Shown here piece after piece: positions 1 to 9,398 of a stretch of DNA of 64,000 nt. This DNA comes from Hymenobacter cellulosilyticus (lineage in GTDB: Bacteria > Bacteroidota > Bacteroidia > Cytophagales > Hymenobacteraceae). How positions within the stretch are numbered: position 1 is the stretch's first letter; each line of letters begins with the position of its first letter. The DNA lies in contig NZ_CP095046.1 in assembly GCF_022919215.1 (NCBI RefSeq), positions 3,586,501-3,650,500 of the forward strand. Direction: 5' to 3'. The notes under the pieces were generated by a model. The model had not been told where the DNA came from, searched no databases, and saw only the letters and a program-made list of their open reading frames with translations. The position numbers were made by a program, and so were the translations under genes.

Positions 1-2
1 AG

Positions 3-563
3 GTGGACGAGCGGCGCATGAACGAGCTGGCCGCCGCCATCAGCGCCCAGGTGCCCGCCGCCGGCAAAGGGGGCCAAGCGGCGGCCGTAGTAAAGCCCCT
101 GGCCAGCAAAGCCGAGCGGGAAACCACCGAAGCCACCGATGCGCCTGCCGCCCGTGCTGCCAGCGACGCTACCGACCCCACTTCCCAGCAGCTGCAGAAT
201 CTAACCCAGGGGCTGCAGTTTGTAAGTGAATCCGAAGCGCCGCTGGAGGTAGTCAGCTACGAGGCACCCGGTGGAGCCCTGACGGAGGCCGCTCTGCTCA
301 AGATTACGGGCCAGCCGGCCTCTGCCAGCGTTGAAACCGTGGACCTGATGCACTTTCTGCGCAACCACACGGCCGATGACGGCGTGCTTGGGGACCCGGA
401 GCTGGCTAACCGCTACAAAGCCCTGCAGATGTTTCTGAAGCAGGAGCTGGAAGAAACCAAGGTGTACCGCGTGGGCACGGGCCCCCAGGTGCAGGCCTAC
501 GCCCTGGGCCGCACCACCGACGGCAAGCTGGCCGGTTTCAAGACCGTGCTGACCGAGACCTAA
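3..563 (+). CDS. Nuclease A inhibitor-like (NuiA family) protein, 5' end possibly outside window
   Basis: The C-terminal 120 residues (about 65-186) match the pattern of the NuiA family, which inhibits NucA-type DNA/RNA non-specific nucleases. A SESEAP segment is followed by a leucine-rich helix, VYRVG, then YALGRTTDGKLAG and a terminal TET. The first 60 residues are Ala/Thr-rich and low in complexity. The frame is open to the window edge; GTG at 3 or ATG at 18 are possible starts, or the gene begins upstream. A NucA-type nuclease lies far away at 33.5-35.0 kb and the two are not in one operon. The family call is by motif recognition; inhibition is inferred. Confidence 0.6.
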   Translation: MDERRMNELAAAISAQVPAAGKGGQAAAVVKPLASKAERETTEATDAPAARAASDATDPTSQQLQNLTQGLQFVSESEAPLEVVSYEAPGGALTEAALLKITGQPASASVETVDLMHFLRNHTADDGVLGDPELANRYKALQMFLKQELEETKVYRVGTGPQVQAYALGRTTDGKLAGFKTVLTET

Positions 564-608
564 GCCGCCGGTAAACAGCCTTCAGCACCTAGAAAACAGT
601 TTCGACCT

Positions 609-1205
609 ATGAACGAGACCTTGACCATTGCCCTGGTGACGTTGGGCGTGGTGGGCGGCGGCATTCTGCTGCTTCAGCATATTCCGCTCGGCCCTAACTA
701 TCAGGACGGCGAATTTCGCCGCCACCTCACTGCGTCCGAAAAGGCCGCTCTGGCCCGGGGTGATACGGTGGAAAAGGTGCACAAAGCCTACCAGGACGTG
801 TGGCATACTTATTACGACCAGGGACCCTTGCGCGTGGAGCCGCTTGGTGGCAAAAAGTATAAGTTCACGCCCTATGGCCACTGGCAGCGGCTTTCCAAAC
901 AAGGCCAGTTCCAGGCCGACATGCACTATAGAAACCCTCTGCGGGACACGTACTGGCGGGAATACCTGCCCGACGGCTCCCTGGATTTTATTCTGTATTC
1001 GCTGCCGGCCGTTGTGGACGGGGACACGGTGACGGAATCCCGGATGGTGTATTTTACCCTCGTTGGAGCCAAGGATACAGCCTTCGTAAGCCACAGCTTT
1101 TCGAAAGGCAACAAGGAGGTAAAAGGGTTTTACTTTTCCCGCGATACCCAGGGCAAGCGCCCGATGCCCAAGGAGTGGAAGTTTTCCCGCTACAACTTCG
1201 AGTGA
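609..1205 (+). CDS. Hypothetical membrane-anchored protein
   Basis: The 198-residue protein has one N-terminal hydrophobic segment (about residues 5-24) followed by a soluble domain rich in aromatic and basic residues. This suggests an N-terminally anchored or exported protein. No catalytic motif was recognised. It starts 45 bp after the NuiA-like gene on the same strand, and a strong hairpin terminator follows its stop, so the two may be co-transcribed. The function is unknown. Confidence 0.6.
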   Translation: MNETLTIALVTLGVVGGGILLLQHIPLGPNYQDGEFRRHLTASEKAALARGDTVEKVHKAYQDVWHTYYDQGPLRVEPLGGKKYKFTPYGHWQRLSKQGQFQADMHYRNPLRDTYWREYLPDGSLDFILYSLPAVVDGDTVTESRMVYFTLVGAKDTAFVSHSFSKGNKEVKGFYFSRDTQGKRPMPKEWKFSRYNFE

Positions 1206-1233
1206 TACCGGAGCTGCAGCTTTTTACTGGCAT

Positions 1234-1269
1234 AAGGCCCCGGTTCCGCCTGGAATCGGGGCCTTTTTT
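1234..1269 (+). terminator. Rho-independent terminator
   Basis: The arms AAGGCCCCG (1234-1242) and CGGGGCCTT (1257-1265) are perfectly complementary across a 14-nt loop and run into six T. The hairpin lies directly after the stop at 1205. Confidence 0.85.
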
Positions 1270-1487
1270 GTGGTTGTTAGGGCCTGGTACACTCCAAAAC
1301 AACAAGCTAACCGACCCATAATGGTAGGGTGAGGGCCCCAGGGCTGAGCGCGCCACGGAGAGAAGACAAGTAAAAACAGCGTTTGTAGCCAGGAGAGGCC
1401 GTTGGCAGGAGGGAGCAGCGAAGCTGGCACGAGCAGTGTGGCTGAAGCGGGCAACAACGAAACTCCGAACCCTTATTTCGCCTTGCC

Positions 1488-2243
1488 ATGTCACTCTATT
1501 CAGTTCTTCTCTTTCTCGTCGTTTTTCTGTTGCTGGGTTTGCGCATCGCCCAGGAATACGAGCGGGCCATTGTCTTTCGCCTCGGTCGGTTTGTGGGCAC
1601 CCGCGGGCCCGGGCTCTACTGGATTATCCCGTTTATCGAGCGGCAGCAAACCATCGACATCCGCACCAAAACCGTGGACCTGGAGCAGCAGGAAACCATT
1701 ACCAAGGACTCGGTAACCATCAAAGTGAATGCGGTGCTCTGGTTTCGGGTGGTAGACCCGGCCGGGGCTATTATCAAGGTTGCCAACTTCAACCAGGCCG
1801 TGTATCAGCTTTCCGTCACGGCGTTGCGCAACATCATCGGGCAGCACCAATTGGACGAGGTACTTAAGGAACGGCAGCAAATCAACGCTACGCTGCAGGG
1901 CCTGGTGGATGCCGCTACCGAAGCCTGGGGCGTCAAGATTGAAATGGTCGAAATCAAGGACGTGGAAATTCCCGAATCCATGCAGCGGGCCATGGCCCGG
2001 GAAGCTGAGGCCATCCGTGAAAAGCGGGCCCGCATCATCAAGGCCGAGGCCGAGCTCGAAGCCAGTATCAAGCTCACCCAGGGAGCCCGGCAGATGGAGG
2101 AAAGCCCCATTGCCCTTGAGCTGCGTCGCCTGCAGATGCTTTCTGAAATCGGTATCGACAACAACACCACGACCATTGTGATGGTACCCTCCGAATTTAC
2201 CCAGGCCGCTAAAAGTTTGACGCAACTGGCCGGGAAGGCGTAA
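1488..2243 (+). CDS. Slipin family protein (SPFH/stomatin)
   Basis: The 251-residue protein is an SPFH/stomatin-domain membrane scaffold. Residues 1-17 form an N-terminal hydrophobic hairpin or anchor. They are followed by the classic stomatin opening (EYERAIVFRLGR, then GPGLYWIIPFIE) and the DLEQQETITKDSVTIKV strand region. A charged coiled-coil segment (AMAREAEAIREKRARIIKAE) precedes the oligomerisation tail. Slipins organise membrane microdomains and often pair with an NfeD-type protein; none is adjacent here. The ATG at 1488 gives a full-length family member. A nested palindrome follows the gene. Confidence 0.92.
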   Translation: MSLYSVLLFLVVFLLLGLRIAQEYERAIVFRLGRFVGTRGPGLYWIIPFIERQQTIDIRTKTVDLEQQETITKDSVTIKVNAVLWFRVVDPAGAIIKVANFNQAVYQLSVTALRNIIGQHQLDEVLKERQQINATLQGLVDAATEAWGVKIEMVEIKDVEIPESMQRAMAREAEAIREKRARIIKAEAELEASIKLTQGARQMEESPIALELRRLQMLSEIGIDNNTTTIVMVPSEFTQAAKSLTQLAGKA

Positions 2244-2261
2244 GGAATATTACGCTCGTCT

Positions 2262-2420
2262 GTCATCCTGAACAGGGCGAAGGACCTTCCTCTTCTAAAC
2301 CACTATTGTTTATTCCAACGTACAAAAGCCCTTTACCATACCAGCGGTAAAGGGCTTTTCAGCATTATAAGAACGTTGAGCGCACAAGAGAGGAAGGTCC
2401 TGCGCGCTGCTCAGGATGAC
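2262..2420. repeat. Nested palindromic intergenic element R1 (GTCATCCTGA arms, AAAGCCC core)
   Basis: The outer arms begin GTCATCCTGA and end TCAGGATGAC. Inside them lie GAAGGACCTTCCTCT and its complement AGAGGAAGGTCC. The centre is the hairpin AAAAGCCCTTTACC / GGTAAAGGGCTTTT (2324-2359), which is terminator-like in both directions. It sits between the convergent slipin and GNAT genes. Confidence 0.85.
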
Positions 2421-2463
2421 AAACGAAGGCTAGCAGATTAGAATAATAAGGCTCAGGGTTAGA

Positions 2464-2988
2464 TCAAAGTGAGTTCACAGCAGTATACCAGTACCAGGCA
2501 GCCTCGTCCATCACAAACTCCTCTTGCTCTGTCATTCCCAGCCGCTCCAAAATCCGACGGGAGGCGTGGTTGCCATGCATGGCCGTGGCGTGGATTTCCG
2601 GGAGCTGCAGCACCTCGAAGGCATAGCGGAAGCTGGCCTGGGCCGCTTCCGAGGCGAACCCTTGGCCCCAGTGCCGTTGAAGCAAGCGGTAACCGATATC
2701 GTAGTAGTTGGTGCGCCCGTTGATGACGTGGTCATTGACCAGCTTGATACCGCACCAGCCAACAAATTCCCCGGTATCCTGGCGCACCACCGCCCAGCGG
2801 CCGATACCGTTTTGCTCGTATTGCTGCCGGACGTAATCCACCGTAGCAGCGGCCTCCGCCAAGGTGCTAATGAGTTGATTGGGCAGGTAACGCAGCACTT
2901 CCGGATCGGAGTCGAGGGCCAGGATGCCCGGCGCATCGTCGGGCTGCATGGGGCGCAGCAGCAGGCGCGGGGTGGTCAGGCTATCCAT
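2464..2988 (-). CDS. GNAT family N-acetyltransferase (RimJ/RimL-like)
   Basis: The predicted 174-residue protein has the RimJ/RimL-type GNAT fold. Near the N-terminus is LTTPRLLLRPMQPDDAP. A central GRWAVV segment leads to the GWCGIKLV strand, and the acetyl-CoA loop follows with HWGQGFASEA and a final YWY strand. It transfers acetyl from acetyl-CoA to an amine, possibly a protein N-terminus or small molecule; the substrate is not predictable. The ATG at 2988 is preferred because the open frame upstream of it is not family-like. It is convergent with the slipin gene across R1. Confidence 0.88.
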   Translation of the reverse strand: MDSLTTPRLLLRPMQPDDAPGILALDSDPEVLRYLPNQLISTLAEAAATVDYVRQQYEQNGIGRWAVVRQDTGEFVGWCGIKLVNDHVINGRTNYYDIGYRLLQRHWGQGFASEAAQASFRYAFEVLQLPEIHATAMHGNHASRRILERLGMTEQEEFVMDEAAWYWYTAVNSL

Positions 2989-3086
2989 GGCGGCGCACGG
3001 CGTATACCAGCCCGGCAAGCTTATGCAGGCTGAAAAGGCTGTTGGGCTGGCAGGGGCGGAGAGTGAAAGGCATGGGAGAAAGGGCA

Positions 3087-3575
3087 TTAAGGATAGAGTA
3101 AACCAAGTTCATTCACATCTAGATGTACCGGTTTCCAGAGCAGCGTGTCAACCTTGCCGGAGTCAACCTCTTTCATCCAGTTTATTCCCGGTAGCAACCT
3201 GATTTTTTCTACAGTGCGCCTTCGATATCCTAAAGCGCCGACGTCTTTCATTTGGAACTCGATTACCGTATTGCTCGATTCCCGGTTGACGTAATCAATG
3301 GATTGCGTTTGCCAACCGCCTCCGAGGATGAATAAGACCTCTACAATGGCGAAAACGACCAATAGGAAAGCAACAAATCCGCTGAAAATGATAAAGCTGG
3401 CCTTAAACAGGACTCTGTATACATAGGTAACAGTCGTAAGCACTGCCACCACCAGTAAAAGGAAAACAAGCTGCAGGCTGTGGATATTCAGGGGTGTGGC
3501 AACGTCGAGTACGAACAACATCGACGTTGCCAGCGCAATTGCTAAAAGCTGTTGGTTAGATAGGGATAGTGGCAA
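3087..3575 (-). CDS. Hypothetical membrane protein
   Basis: The 162-residue protein has three predicted transmembrane helices (about residues 9-28, 33-53 and 60-85) followed by a soluble C-terminal domain of about 75 residues with no recognised motif. Its base composition is more AT-rich than its neighbours. It lies upstream of the GNAT gene on the same strand. No function can be assigned. Confidence 0.6.
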   Translation of the reverse strand: MPLSLSNQQLLAIALATSMLFVLDVATPLNIHSLQLVFLLLVVAVLTTVTYVYRVLFKASFIIFSGFVAFLLVVFAIVEVLFILGGGWQTQSIDYVNRESSNTVIEFQMKDVGALGYRRRTVEKIRLLPGINWMKEVDSGKVDTLLWKPVHLDVNELGLLYP

Positions 3576-3621
3576 AGCGTAGTAGTGTAGATTGGTTGTA
3601 ATAGTAATGCTTGAACCGGCC

Positions 3622-4896
3622 TTACTTCCCCTTCACGTAGAACGGAATATTGGCCGTAGCCACGTTGTCCTTGCCGTCATAAGCATACACAAACAGCCGG
3701 TAGGCGCCTTCTTTGGTCGGTGCTTTTAGTGTCGTTTTGCCTTTGCCCTCAGCCGGTACCAGGCCGGGAATGGCAGTGGGGCGGCTTTCCCGGTCGCCGC
3801 CGCTTTTCAGGTCGGTGCTTTCGGGCAGCAGCTCGTAGCGGTAGGTGAGCGGGTCTTTGTCGGGGTCCGAAACGGTGGCAACGACGGGCACGCTCTGGCC
3901 GGGCTGCACATACACGTTGTCGGTAGATTTTTTGCCGTTTAGCGTAAAGGCAGCCAGGTGCGGAGCCCGGTTCTGGGGCCACTTGCCGCTCCATAGGTAC
4001 TGCATCACGTCCACCACTTCCGACTCCTTGCCGTCCTCGGTGAAGATGCCGTACCAGGTGGGCGTGCGTTCCTGCTTCTGGCCCCACAAGAACACGTAGG
4101 TGCCCAGGCACTGGGTTTTGTCTTTGGCCACAGAGGCCTCGTAGCGGCTCTGGTACACGGCGGCTTTCTGGCTGCTGGTTTCCTCTACCGAGGCTTTCCA
4201 GGGCGTCACGGGGCTTTCCCAGTGCCCGGTCGGGCCCCACTCAGCTACCACGTAGGGGCCGGTCCAGCCGGTTTTGCGCACCTGCTGCGGAATTTCGGCC
4301 AGGCCGGCGTAGGTGTTGATGCTCAGAATATCTACGGCCGGGCACTTGGCCTTGATGTAGTCGGCTTCCTTCTGGTTGAGGCCGGCCAGCACGGTGCTGG
4401 TGGGGTGGTTGGGGTCGACTTCGTGAATCATCTGGGCAATCTGCTGCACCGCGTCCCAGACCTTGGGGTTGGTGTATTCCAGGTTCAGCTCGTTGCCGAT
4501 GCCCCAGAACAGCACCGCCGGATTGTCCTTGTACTTGAGCACCTCGGCTTTCACTTTCTGCAGCTGCTGGGCTACGGCTTCGGCGTTGTTGTAGTCGAAG
4601 CCGTGCCGCTCCCGGGCCACGTCCAGGCCCACCATTACCGTCAGACCGTTCTTCTGGGCTTCGGCCAGCACTTTATCGGCATTGTCGGTGCTCCAGGTGC
4701 GGATGGAGTTGCCGCCGTAGGCTTTCACCCGCTCGGGAAACTGCCCGCCGCCCGCGCCATTGATAAAGTAGGGCTTGCCGGCACGCAGCAGCTCGTAGCG
4801 GCCATTGGCCTGCTTTACTTCGACCTTGACGGGGCCGTTTTGGGCTAATGTAACTGAAGCAAAGGTGAGGAGGGGTAGCAGTAGGGTAAATTTCAT
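3622..4896 (-). CDS. Secreted glycoside hydrolase, family 2 TIM-barrel type
   Basis: A signal peptide (about residues 1-19, MKFTLLLPLLTFASVTLAQ) indicates export. The barrel carries the GH2-clan acid/base motif WGIGNELN and a nucleophile-like VVAEWGP segment, so it is probably a retaining exo-glycosidase of the beta-galactosidase/beta-glucuronidase/beta-mannosidase clan. The last 100 residues look like an Ig-like or cadherin-like domain (DPDKDPLTYRYELLPE). At about 424 residues it lacks the N-terminal jelly-roll of classical GH2 enzymes. The ATG at 4896 is chosen because it starts the signal peptide. Substrate unknown. Confidence 0.82.
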   Translation of the reverse strand: MKFTLLLPLLTFASVTLAQNGPVKVEVKQANGRYELLRAGKPYFINGAGGGQFPERVKAYGGNSIRTWSTDNADKVLAEAQKNGLTVMVGLDVARERHGFDYNNAEAVAQQLQKVKAEVLKYKDNPAVLFWGIGNELNLEYTNPKVWDAVQQIAQMIHEVDPNHPTSTVLAGLNQKEADYIKAKCPAVDILSINTYAGLAEIPQQVRKTGWTGPYVVAEWGPTGHWESPVTPWKASVEETSSQKAAVYQSRYEASVAKDKTQCLGTYVFLWGQKQERTPTWYGIFTEDGKESEVVDVMQYLWSGKWPQNRAPHLAAFTLNGKKSTDNVYVQPGQSVPVVATVSDPDKDPLTYRYELLPESTDLKSGGDRESRPTAIPGLVPAEGKGKTTLKAPTKEGAYRLFVYAYDGKDNVATANIPFYVKGK

Positions 4897-5259
4897 AGGG
4901 AATTTGGGGCTGTTAGGGAAGGAGTTCAAATTAACGGCTATTTCCCAACTGCGGCACGTTGTCCGCTAAGGTTTTGCCGGCACGTCAACCGGTAGCTAGA
5001 ACTCCAAAGAGGACCAGTTCGAAAAAAAGTTGCCCGAGGCTGTAACCTTCTCTGACGGGCGCGGTGTCCACTGCTGAATTTCACTTTGCCGCTGCCTGGG
5101 CACGGTGCGCGTCCGGCCCCGGCGCCGGGTTTGCGCCCCCGGCCTGCTTCTTACCCGAAACCTGCTTTAGCCCCGCTTTCAGCGCCATTCTTTTGCGCTG
5201 CAGCACAGTATTGCCTTTCCCGAACGACCGTCGCCAACTCACCTAACCCTTTCTGCACC

Positions 5260-7715
5260 GTGAAAAACAACTTCTACTCAACTGTGTCTGGCCTGGCATT
5301 CGGCTTTGCCGCGGGGCTGCTGCCATCGGCTGCTACGGCGCAAACTGCCAGCACCGCCACGGGCCGGGTGCAGACTGAAGCCGGCGCGCCTATTGACTAC
5401 GCCACCGTCACGCTGCACCGGGCTGCGGATTCCATGCTGGTCAAAACCGAATTTAGCGACGCGAAAGGGGAGTACCGGTTTGAGCAGCTGGCCGCGGGCA
5501 AGTACCGGGTGTCGGCGGCGCAGGTGGGCTACAACCGCGCCTGGAGCGCCGCCTTTGAGCTGCCCGGTAGCGGCGTGGTTGCGGCCATAACCCTGCGCGT
5601 CAACTCCGCCACCCAGCTTAAGGAAGTGCAGGTGGTGGGGCAGAAGCCGCTGTTTGAGCGCCAGGCCGACCGTACTATTGTCAACGTGGAAGGCTCGACG
5701 CTGGCCGTGGGCAACTCCACGCTGGAAGTGCTGAGCCGGGCCCGGGCGTGACGGTAGATGCTAACGACAACCTGGCCTTGCGCGGGCGGCAAGGGCTGCT
5801 GGTGATGATAGATGGCAAGCGCCAGCCCATGACCGGGGCCGAGCTGGCCGACTACCTGCGCGCCCTGCCCGCCGACCAACTCAAAAGCATTGAGCTTATT
5901 ACGAGTCCGCCGGCCAAGTACGACGCCCAGGGCAGCGCGGGCATTATCGACATCAAGCTTAAGAAAGACCAGCGAGTGGGCACCAACGGCAGCGGCAACA
6001 TCAGCTACGGCCGCGGGCAGTTCGGCCGGTTTTCGACCAGTGCTTCGGGCAACCACCGCCAGCCGGGCCTCAACCTGTTTGCCTCCACGACCTACACCCG
6101 GCGCAGCAACTTCGGTATGCGCAACACCTTCCGGCGCTTCTACGAAACCCGTGACGGGCAGCCGGTGCTGGTCAGCACCGCCGACCAGCGCAACAACCAG
6201 ACGGGCAGTGACCATTTCCTGATCTGGCGGGCGGGAGCCGACGTGGACTTGTCCAAAAACACGATTCTGGGCGGCGTCGTGACCGGCTTTGCGGTACCCA
6301 ACCCAAGGCCTGGCGGGAGCAGCAACAACGTGAGCTACTTCTACGACGGGGCCGGGCAGCTAACCGACTACTACACGGCCCAGGGCACGGGCCAGGGCTA
6401 TAATCCCAATATCACGGCCAATCTGAACCTCAAGCACGTCTTTGCCAATGCCAAAGCCGGCAAGCCCGAGCTGACGGCCGACCTCGACTACGCCCGCTAC
6501 TACACCCACCGCCTGCAGAGCCTGACCACGTTCTACGAGCTGTCGGGCCGGCCCGAAACCCTGCTCAACGGCGACCAGACCGGGGAACTGATTATTCAGG
6601 CCGCCAAAGCTGATTACACCCGGACGCTGAGCGCAAACACGACCATGGAGGCCGGGGTCAAAGCCAGCCGGGTGTTTTCCGACAACGACCTGCTGTTTCT
6701 CAATACCGTGGAGGGCGTCACGACGGTAGACCAGGGCCGTAGTAACCGCTTCCGCTACGACGAGCTGATTTCGGCGGCTTACCTGAATCTGAGTCACAAA
6801 ATGGGGGCGCTGAACCTGCAGGCGGGCCTGCGCGGCGAGCAAACCCACGCCACCGGCCAGCAGGTGGTGGCAGCCGACAACTTCCGCCGCGACTATTACC
6901 AGCTCTTTCCCACGGCTTCGGTGAAGTATACTGCCGGCCCGGCCCACGAGTGGACGGCGGCCCTGAGCCGGCGCATCAACCGGCCCTCGTACCGGCAGCT
7001 CAACCCGTTTCGCTTCGTCATTGACCCCACCACGTCGGGCTCGGGCAACCCCAACCTGCGGCCCGAAACCAGCTACAACCTGGAGCTGAGCCATACCTTC
7101 AAGCAGAAATTTACCACGGCCCTGAGCTACAGCCTCACCACCGACCCCATTACCGACGTGGCCCAGCCCGAAAACGCCACGTCGACCCTATCGAGGTATG
7201 TGAACCTGGACCGCCAGCACTACACCTCCCTGACCCTGACGGCCCCGCTGACACCGGCCAAGTGGTGGACTGTGTACAACAACGCGGTGTTTTTCTACAT
7301 TCACTACCAGGGCGAACTGGCCGGTACCGCGCTGAACCGCGGGCAGGGTGCCTTCAATCTGAGCAGCAACAGCACCTTCACGTTTGGCAAAGGCTGGGGC
7401 GCCGAGCTGAGCGGCAATTACTACTCCCGGCAGCGCGTGGGCTTCTTTGTCTTCCAGGATTACGGGCAGGTGAACCTGGGCGTGCAAAAGGCGCTCTGGG
7501 ACCGGAAAGCCACCCTGCGCCTGGCCGCCAACGACATTTTCCTGACTACCCCGCTGCGGGCTCAGTCAAACTACAACAACTACCAGGAAGACCTATACCT
7601 GCGCCGCGACACCCGGGTAGCTACGTTGTCCTTGAGCTGGCGCCTGGGCAACGACAAGCTAACCTCCACGAACCGCCGCTCCGGGGCCGAGGACGAGAAG
7701 CGCCGGGCTCAGTAA
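5260..7715 (+). CDS. TonB-dependent receptor-like outer-membrane beta-barrel protein (frameshifted)
   Basis: The GTG at 5260 starts a signal peptide. A CarboxypepD_reg-like domain (about residues 30-115) follows, then a plug-like region and an OMP_b-brl_3 type barrel rich in aromatic strands. The plug reads DANDNLALRGRQG then LITSPPAKYDAQGSAGIIDI. The frame breaks at GGGCCCGGG (about 5738-5746); one missing C restores SRAPGVTVDAN. The protein would sit in the outer membrane and take up or bind an unknown ligand, possibly an oligosaccharide. No SusD partner is adjacent. The break is most likely a sequencing deletion, because both halves are fully conserved in style. Confidence 0.85.
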
Positions 7716-7809
7716 AGCGGAGTTGTTGGACGTTAGGTTAAAGTTTGAGTTGACCAGACGTAAGCGTTGCTGCTGAAAATCAGTTTTGCGGTGTGCTGCC
7801 GGTTTAGCA

Positions 7810-8946
7810 CTAGGCCAGCCGCTTTTTCAGCCAGCGCCGTACGGGCTCGTCGTAGAACTTCAAGCTGACATACGCCAGCACCACGGCCGCCCCGAACGTG
7901 AGCAGGGCTACCGGCACGGCCTGGGCCAGCGTCGGCTTGTGCGTGCCCACCCAGCCGGTGTAGATATAGATCAGCGGGAAGTGGGTCATGTAGATAGGGT
8001 AGGAGATGTCGCCCAGGAACTTGCACAGGCGGGACGATTTTTCCCCGGCTATCTGCCCGCTGGCGCCCAGCCACACAATCAGGGGAAACAGGACCACGAT
8101 GCTGAGCGAGTCGTAGAGGCCGTTGAGCCAGAGGTGCTCGGGGCCGCCCACCCGGGGGAAGGCCAGCACCAGCAGCAAGAGCAGGCTGCAAAGCAGAAAG
8201 GCCGACTTCAACCGGGCCAGCGGGGCCACCCGGGAGAGGAGAAGGCCAGCAAAGAACGGGTACATGACCCGGCTAAACCCAACCCGCAGCTGCTCGGGGT
8301 CCAACGACCAGCCCCCGATGACGTCGCCGGCCGGACTGGTGACGGCCAGGTGAATCAGGGCCGCTGCGGCCAGGGCCACCAAGATACCCAGGGCCGTATT
8401 GGAGAACTTGCGCACGCCCAGAGCATAGAGCAGGTTGGCCACATATTCGTAGAACAGCGACCAGCCCGGCCCATTCAGCGGGTGCATCTCGTGCCAGCCC
8501 CGAATATCCATCGACACGGGCAGGGGCAGCAGGGTAAAGCCCACCAGCATCACTAGCAGCGTTTTCCAGACGGGCACCGCGGCAATGCCCGGCCACACCG
8601 GCGAGGCCTGAAAGTAAAAGCAGAGGGCCCCGATGATCATGCCCAGCACCACCATCGGCTGCAGGCGGATCAGGCGGATGCGGAAAAATTCTTTGAGCGT
8701 AAGCCGGCTCCACCGGTCGTCGTAGGCATAGCCAATGACGAAGCCCGAGAGCAGGAAGAAGAAGTCGACGGCCAGGTAACCGTGGTTGATGACCTGGTCG
8801 AGGTGGCTGGTCGCGTGCGACTCGCAGAGGTGAAACGCCACCACCGTCAGGGCCGCCACGCCCCGCAGGCCGTCGAGGATGGCGTAGTGCGGCTTGGTGC
8901 TGAGCGTAGGGGTAGGCGCGGCCGTACGTACTTGGGTAGATTCCAT
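7810..8946 (-). CDS. Acyltransferase family 3 (OafA/YrhL-like) membrane protein
   Basis: The 378-residue protein has about ten hydrophobic helices. The family signature is near the N-terminus: LDGLRGVAALTVVAFH with its conserved His, then GYLAVDFFFLLSGFVIGYAY and the RIRLIRLQPM arginine-rich segment. These enzymes O-acylate cell-surface glycans, LPS or peptidoglycan in the inner membrane. It is convergent with the receptor gene. The specific acceptor is unknown. Confidence 0.9.
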   Translation of the reverse strand: MESTQVRTAAPTPTLSTKPHYAILDGLRGVAALTVVAFHLCESHATSHLDQVINHGYLAVDFFFLLSGFVIGYAYDDRWSRLTLKEFFRIRLIRLQPMVVLGMIIGALCFYFQASPVWPGIAAVPVWKTLLVMLVGFTLLPLPVSMDIRGWHEMHPLNGPGWSLFYEYVANLLYALGVRKFSNTALGILVALAAAALIHLAVTSPAGDVIGGWSLDPEQLRVGFSRVMYPFFAGLLLSRVAPLARLKSAFLLCSLLLLLVLAFPRVGGPEHLWLNGLYDSLSIVVLFPLIVWLGASGQIAGEKSSRLCKFLGDISYPIYMTHFPLIYIYTGWVGTHKPTLAQAVPVALLTFGAAVVLAYVSLKFYDEPVRRWLKKRLA

Positions 8947-9070
8947 GCAGGCGAAATAAGAATAGATAACGAATGAGCTACAGCTTCCCGAGGCTTCCTC
9001 GGGCGGCCTAAAGTACCAGTCTTTGCCCTACCAGACAATGCGGCCGGGTCGTCAAATTGCGGTGTGCTAA

Positions 9071-9322
9071 AACGTTTTGCAGAATCCTCCCCACGCTTTC
9101 CCCAACTACCCGCGCAAGATTTCGCAGGCGCCCCGTGCTTTTTCCAATAACCCGGGAAAGGTTTCCCGGATACCCCGAAGTTTTCCGACTACCCTAAAAA
9201 GACTTTCGCGGGCACCCCGAAGCTTTCCGGAGTGCCCGCGAAACGTGTTCCGGGCCGGGCGAAGTTTGCCAGAGGGTCTGGAAAACGTTTCACGAGCCGT
9301 CCGAAGTTTTCCGGGGTGCCTA
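9071..9322. repeat. Degenerate tandem array of about twelve 21-bp units (array 1)
   Basis: Units recur every 21 bp with an anchor GAAG(T/C)TTTCCG followed by a C-rich end. Two unit types alternate, giving a 42-bp higher-order period. A 12-bp perfect inverted repeat, TTTCGCGGGCAC (9204-9215) and GTGCCCGCGAAA (9232-9243), spans two units. The array fills most of the 452-bp gap between the acyltransferase start and the VOC stop. Because 21 is divisible by three, an open frame with a 14-residue periodicity appears, but nothing supports translation. Confidence 0.85.
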
Positions 9323-9398
9323 AGTACGCTGTAGTGGTTCGGCGGGCCTTTGTCGGGCGGCCGTCATACCGTTTATCAGCGGCCCGGCCGGGTTGCGC

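Noticed and set aside
9077..9334. Open frame with a 14-residue repeated peptide pattern
   Set aside because: It is the 21-bp DNA repeat read in frame; three divides 21, so stops are absent by periodicity. A similar frame appears on the opposite strand of array 2. No start context or fold supports a protein.
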